Shown here: one piece after another, positions 61,063-64,000 of the stretch
How positions within the stretch are numbered: the first letter of the stretch is position 1
Layout of the letters: every line of letters starts with the position of its first letter
NCBI GenBank assembly: GCA_900771805.1
Contig: CAAGPL010000032.1
Span: forward strand, 62,001 to 126,000
Direction of reading: 5' to 3'
Source: Bacilli bacterium
Lineage (GTDB): Bacteria; Bacillota_I; Bacilli_A; RF39; UBA660
DNA: 64,000 nt
The notes under the pieces: model-generated
Told to the model about the DNA's origin: nothing
Seen by the model: the letters and a program-made list of their open reading frames with translations, nothing else
The model's database searches: none
Made by a program: the position numbers and the translations under genes

Positions 61063-61878
61063 ATGAAAGAAGAAAAAAAGAAAAAAAGAAAATTAAAATG
61101 GCAAATAAAGTTCATCTTATTAGTAGTTATAATAATTTTATATCCATTTTTAATTGGAACAAAGGGCATATTTGTAAAAGAATATAAAATTACTACTAAT
61201 AAAATTGATCAAAATGCTCATGGCCTTAAGATACTTCAATTTTCAGATTTAAATTATAAATCTAACTTAACTGATTCTATGCTTAATAGTTTAATAAAAA
61301 AAATAAACGAAACAAAACCAGATATTGTTATTTTTACTGGTGATTTAATATATAAAGATTATGATTTAAAAGATGAGGATATAACAAAGCTTGAAAAAAA
61401 GCTTAAAAAGATTAAAGCTGAATTTGGAAAATATTATGTTTTAGGAGAACAAGATAGTAAAAAATCAATTGAAGTTTTAAATTCATCTAATTTTATAAAT
61501 TTAGACGAAAAAATACAATATATATATCCAAAATCTAACATACCTATTGCTATTATAAGTAAAGAAACTTGTAACTTATTTTTTGAAGAAAATAAAGATG
61601 AAATTCCTTATAATCTTTTAATACTTCATAATCCAGATGATATAAATAATTTAAAAAATAATAAAATAGATGTTGCACTTTCAGGTCATACGTTAAATGG
61701 AATGATAAACATACCAAAAATTAAAGATTTATTAATAAAAAGTGAATATAAAAAAGATTTTCAAAAAGTAAATAACATAGATTTATATGTAAACCCAGGA
61801 ATAGGAGAAAGAAAAATTAAAGCTAGATTATTCAATCATCCAACAATTTATTTATATAGAATAAATAAAGCATCTTAA
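61063..61878 (+). CDS. Metallophosphoesterase-like protein with degenerate metal motifs
   Basis: 271 residues: one N-terminal membrane helix (FILLVVIIILYPFLI, about 17-31) and a YaeI/UDP-diacylglucosamine hydrolase-like fold outside or facing the surface. GDL is intact in VIFTGDLIYKD, but the D-x-H motif is FSDLNYKS, GNHD is LGEQDS and G-H-x-H is SGHTLNG; LLILHNPDD keeps its His. Three metal or catalytic histidine positions are therefore replaced, so it may be a binding pseudoenzyme. It is coupled to the CPBP protease. Confidence 0.75.
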   Translation: MKEEKKKKRKLKWQIKFILLVVIIILYPFLIGTKGIFVKEYKITTNKIDQNAHGLKILQFSDLNYKSNLTDSMLNSLIKKINETKPDIVIFTGDLIYKDYDLKDEDITKLEKKLKKIKAEFGKYYVLGEQDSKKSIEVLNSSNFINLDEKIQYIYPKSNIPIAIISKETCNLFFEENKDEIPYNLLILHNPDDINNLKNNKIDVALSGHTLNGMINIPKIKDLLIKSEYKKDFQKVNNIDLYVNPGIGERKIKARLFNHPTIYLYRINKAS

Positions 61879-61898
61879 AAAAAGACGCTTTATTTTTT
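61864..61898. terminator. Bidirectional terminator, phosphoesterase-like and kinase genes
   Basis: AATAAAGC / GCTTTATT outer stem around an A-rich loop, T-run on the plus strand; the genes converge. Confidence 0.65.
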
Positions 61899-63092
61899 AA
61901 TTGGTAACATTATTCTTACCGTTGTACCTTTATATAATTTTGAAAAATACGTAATACTACCATTATGTCTTTCAACTATTTCTTTAGAAAGACTTACTCC
62001 TAAACCTGTACCATCCTTTTTTGTAGTATAAAATGGAGTTCCTATATTTTTATTAGTTTCATTATCCATTCCTATACCATTATCAATTATATTTATAATG
62101 TATGCACCTTTTATTTTTTTACCTTCTACTACTATTGTTCCCTTTTTTGTAATTGCTTCCTTAGCATTTTTAATTGTATTTAATAAGACTTGTTTTAATC
62201 TTTGATAATCACCTTCTATCATAATTTCTTCTTCACTTATATTATATTTAAAATTTATATTTGAATTAAATGCAAGTGAAACTTCATCTAAAACATCTTC
62301 CATAAGCATAGTAATATCCATTGTATTTTTTTCTATTCTAATTTTAGATATATCTGAAAAGTCTTTTAATAATATTAAAGTTCTATCTATCTCTTGATCT
62401 ATTATACTAATATATTTATTAGCTTTTTTTTCATTTTTTAAATCAAACATAGAAAGATAACCTTTACAAACCGCAAGCGGATTTTTTATTTCATGTGTAA
62501 TTTTAAATAAAGATTCATAAAGTTTTTTTTCTTTAGTTAAATCTTCTATTGAATAGTACATATTTACAGTATTTTCTACAATATTATAAAGTTTTATCAT
62601 AAGATAAAATATAATATACATTCCTATTAAAAATAACATAATATAAGGTAAATTTTTCAAACTTATTATAATGCTAGGTTGTATAATACAAATAATTATA
62701 CAAAAAATAATAGTTGTAACAAAAAATATATTAATTGATTTATATTTAGTTAAATAACAAAGAATCATTACTAATAAATACTGTATAAACAAAATCAAAA
62801 AAGATGTAGAATAAATATTTGATAATAGACCTGATAAACAAATAGAAATTATTAAACTTGGTATTATTCTCTTTTTATATAATGCTATTAATAATGGTAA
62901 ATTAATTATATAAGAATACATTAAAGATAAATTTCCAAATCTACTACAAATATAATAACTTGAGAAAACTGCTAAATCTAAAAATATTAACTTTTCTCTT
63001 TCAAATGTTGTTTTACTATAAACCAAATATATAAAATAACACATAAAAGGAAATAGTAAATATATACAATTTAAAAACATAGCAACAACCAT
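61890..63092 (-). CDS. KinB-like membrane sensor histidine kinase
   Basis: 400 residues: six or so membrane helices with very short loops (1-175), then HisKA with phospho-His in KITHEIKNPLAVCKGYLSMFD and HATPase with LNTIKNAKEAI, IIDNGIGM, GTPFYTTKKDGTGLGVSLSKEIVE. The ITHEIKNPL wording and the many-helix sensor without a large outside domain match sporulation kinases of the KinB type, which start the phosphorelay to Spo0A. It is an orphan: no regulator gene adjoins. A perfect 0A-box core lies upstream. Confidence 0.85.
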   Translation of the reverse strand: MVVAMFLNCIYLLFPFMCYFIYLVYSKTTFEREKLIFLDLAVFSSYYICSRFGNLSLMYSYIINLPLLIALYKKRIIPSLIISICLSGLLSNIYSTSFLILFIQYLLVMILCYLTKYKSINIFFVTTIIFCIIICIIQPSIIISLKNLPYIMLFLIGMYIIFYLMIKLYNIVENTVNMYYSIEDLTKEKKLYESLFKITHEIKNPLAVCKGYLSMFDLKNEKKANKYISIIDQEIDRTLILLKDFSDISKIRIEKNTMDITMLMEDVLDEVSLAFNSNINFKYNISEEEIMIEGDYQRLKQVLLNTIKNAKEAITKKGTIVVEGKKIKGAYIINIIDNGIGMDNETNKNIGTPFYTTKKDGTGLGVSLSKEIVERHNGSITYFSKLYKGTTVRIMLPIKK

Positions 63093-63142
63093 ATAATCAC
63101 CTCCACGTTGAAATAATTATACTAATTTGCTATGTTTTATTT

Positions 63143-63149
63143 TGTCGAA
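63143..63149 (+). promoter_or_regulatory. Perfect Spo0A-box match upstream of the KinB-like kinase
   Basis: TGTCGAA 51 bases upstream of the kinase start, in the gap to the EIIB-like gene. Confidence 0.45.
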
Positions 63150-63180
63150 TTTTGTTAATTTTTATTAAATTATGTAAAAA

Positions 63181-63501
63181 TTAGTCTTCATTCAATTTCT
63201 CTATACATTTTTTTAACTTTTTTGCATCATCTTGAAAAATAATTTTCATTGTATTATCAATTTCTACAATACCCCTTGCACCAAGTTTTTGTATACCTTC
63301 TTTATTAACTTTAGATGGATCTTTAAGTGTTACTTTAAACCTTGACATACTAACTTCCATATTTGTTATATTTTTTATTCCACCTAGATATTCAACAAGT
63401 TTATTTGCCTCATATTTAAAATCTGGCTTACTTGCTTTTATAACTACTAATGCTATTAAAATAACAGCAAAAATAATAATAACATATTTTATTATGTTCA
63501 T
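63181..63501 (-). CDS. Membrane-anchored EIIB-like domain without the phospho-cysteine
   Basis: 106 residues: one helix (IKYVIIIFAVILIALVVI) and a domain like PTS EIIB of the glucose/GlcNAc family: YEANKLVEYLGGIKNITNMEVSMSRFKVTLKDPSKVNKEGIQKLGARGIVEI. Where EIIB has the phosphorylated Cys (D-A-C-x-T-R-L), this has V-S-M-S-R-F, that is Ser. There is no EIIA or EIIC. It is probably a binding or structural domain, not a sugar transporter part. Start at MNIIKY behind AGGGTGATTGAT. It is upstream of the KinB-like gene. Confidence 0.75.
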   Translation of the reverse strand: MNIIKYVIIIFAVILIALVVIKASKPDFKYEANKLVEYLGGIKNITNMEVSMSRFKVTLKDPSKVNKEGIQKLGARGIVEIDNTMKIIFQDDAKKLKKCIEKLNED

Positions 63502-63551
63502 ATCAATCACCCTATGGTAAATTATATAACATGATAATGAAAAATGCAAGT

Positions 63552-63577
63552 AATTAAATTTTTTAAAAAATTTAATT
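63552..63577. repeat. 26-base perfect palindrome between divergent genes
   Basis: AATTAAATTTTTT followed at once by its exact complement. It lies between the EIIB-like gene and the coat gene; it may be a protein-binding site or a chance result of AT-rich sequence. Confidence 0.5.
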
Positions 63578-63596
63578 CTAGGGCTTTTAAAGTGGT

Positions 63597-63623
63597 ACTA
63601 TTTACTATTATTTGAATAAGCTA
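63597..63623 (+). promoter_or_regulatory. Sigma-K-like promoter of the coat protein gene
   Basis: AC at 63597-63598, 16 bases, AATAAGCTA (63615-63623) against the sigma-K consensus AC-N16/17-CATANNNTA (one mismatch in the -10). It is 32 bases upstream of the ATG. Confidence 0.5.
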
Positions 63624-63654
63624 ATAATGAAAAAGATAGAAAGGGTGAAATATT

Positions 63655-64000
63655 ATGTGTGATAATTCTAATTCAAAATCAAAATGTAATTGTATAGCAG
63701 AAATTCTTAAAGTTATAAATATCCTTCAAAATGAAGTATGTCCTGGAGATACATGTTTAGAAACATGTACAAGAGCTTATTTTGGACCTAACTCATCAGT
63801 TGATTTTAATACAAGGCCAGTAACATTATACACTTGTAACAGTAATGCAGTTACAATGCCAATTTCTAATACACCACAAGAACAAGAAACTTCAAATATA
63901 TTTAGGGTAGAAAAAGTAGATGGATGTTGTGCTACTTTAAGAGTATTAGTGTATAATTCTGCTACTTCTAATTATACAGCTACTAACTCATTTTTTACAG
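63655..64000 (+). CDS. CotY/CotZ-like spore coat (crust/exosporium) protein, partial
   Basis: The first 115 residues; the gene runs off the right edge. It is cysteine-rich: KCNCIAEILKVINILQNEV, CPGDTCLETCTRAYFGP, then NIFRVEKVDGCCATLRVLV. The last string corresponds to VYFRVERVHGSCATLSLLI of B. subtilis CotZ. CotY/CotZ form disulfide-bonded layers of the outermost spore coat. ATG behind AAGGGTGAAATATT. A sigma-K-like promoter fits late mother-cell expression. Confidence 0.85.
   Translation, partial: MCDNSNSKSKCNCIAEILKVINILQNEVCPGDTCLETCTRAYFGPNSSVDFNTRPVTLYTCNSNAVTMPISNTPQEQETSNIFRVEKVDGCCATLRVLVYNSATSNYTATNSFFT

Noticed and set aside
61063..61878. Active UDP-2,3-diacylglucosamine hydrolase
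   Set aside because: Key histidines of three motifs are missing, and no lipid A pathway would be expected in a Gram-positive organism.
1..64000. Mobile elements, CRISPR arrays, tRNA or rRNA genes
   Set aside because: I found no transposase, integrase, phage genes, direct-repeat arrays or tRNA-like cloverleaf with a T-loop consensus. Composition looks even throughout.
1..64000. Mollicute-type genetic code (UGA as Trp)
   Set aside because: rnhC ends at UGA at the expected length and tryptophans in conserved motifs are encoded by TGG.

Overview
The window is AT-rich (about a quarter G+C by eye) chromosomal DNA from a small-genome, endospore-forming low-GC Bacillota, most like the gut Erysipelotrichia/RF39-type Bacilli. 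The reasons are sporulation sigma factors F, G and K, SpoIIAA, SpoIVFA/FB, SpoVAC/AD/AE, a CotY/CotZ-type coat protein, a T-box, an L21 leader, SepF, RNase HIII, the YqeH/YqeG pair and Prp with an N-extended L27. UGA is used as a stop (rnhC), so this is the standard bacterial code and not the Mycoplasma code. Most genes are on the minus strand. I see no tRNA, rRNA, CRISPR, insertion sequence or phage.

1-11 kb: the N-terminus of a Mur ligase (cut by the window edge), a YigZ/IMPACT protein, a cysteine-rich type IV prepilin coupled to thioredoxin, rnhC, a processive GT2 glycosyltransferase, a GluP-type rhomboid protease, rluD, a sortase substrate (NPKTN), lspA, two TasA/SipW-type secreted paralogues with almost identical leaders, and a CPBP protease. 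11-19 kb: ylmC and sigG, a two-component system, a probable stand-alone small RNA, gmk, an Flp pilin, a DUF192 protein, a sortase, a 55-residue membrane protein missed by length cut-offs, and a WG-repeat membrane protein.

19-31 kb: a condensed form of the classic Firmicutes run radC-mreC-mreD-spoIVFA-spoIVFB-rplU-prp-rpmA-trmB-obg, without mreB, minCD or spo0B. It is followed by a repeat protein, yqeH/yqeG, prsW and pro-sigma-K. Pro-sigma-K and its processing protease SpoIVFB with its regulator SpoIVFA are therefore all in this window. 31-46 kb: tmk, a T-box(Ile) operon (acetyltransferase and a type 2 ileS), an LD-carboxypeptidase, sepF, a SipW-like secretion module (DUF5305-like protein, InlB-repeat substrate, SipW-type signal peptidase), efp, rpmG, a class B PBP and tmcAL.

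46-64 kb: spoVAC-AD-AE, and a spoIIA operon in which spoIIAA directly abuts sigF with no spoIIAB between. Then gpsA, truB, a coiled-coil protein, a GNAT-kinase-membrane fusion and the rimP-nusA-rnpM-infB-rbfA operon, where RimP is only one domain long. The end holds a second repeat protein, a CPBP protease, a metallophosphoesterase lacking its key histidines, a KinB-like histidine kinase, a Cys-less EIIB-like membrane protein and the start of a cotY/cotZ-like gene with a sigma-K-like promoter.

Main themes: a reduced but coherent sporulation programme (perfect Spo0A-box matches upstream of spoIIAA and of the KinB-like kinase, sigma-E- and sigma-K-like promoters), a surface-display set (sortase, NPKTN protein, SipW-like peptidase with three candidate substrates), and single-domain or degenerate versions of normally larger or catalytic proteins. 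Start codons were re-chosen by ribosome-binding site where the longest reading frame began inside or upstream of a Shine-Dalgarno sequence.
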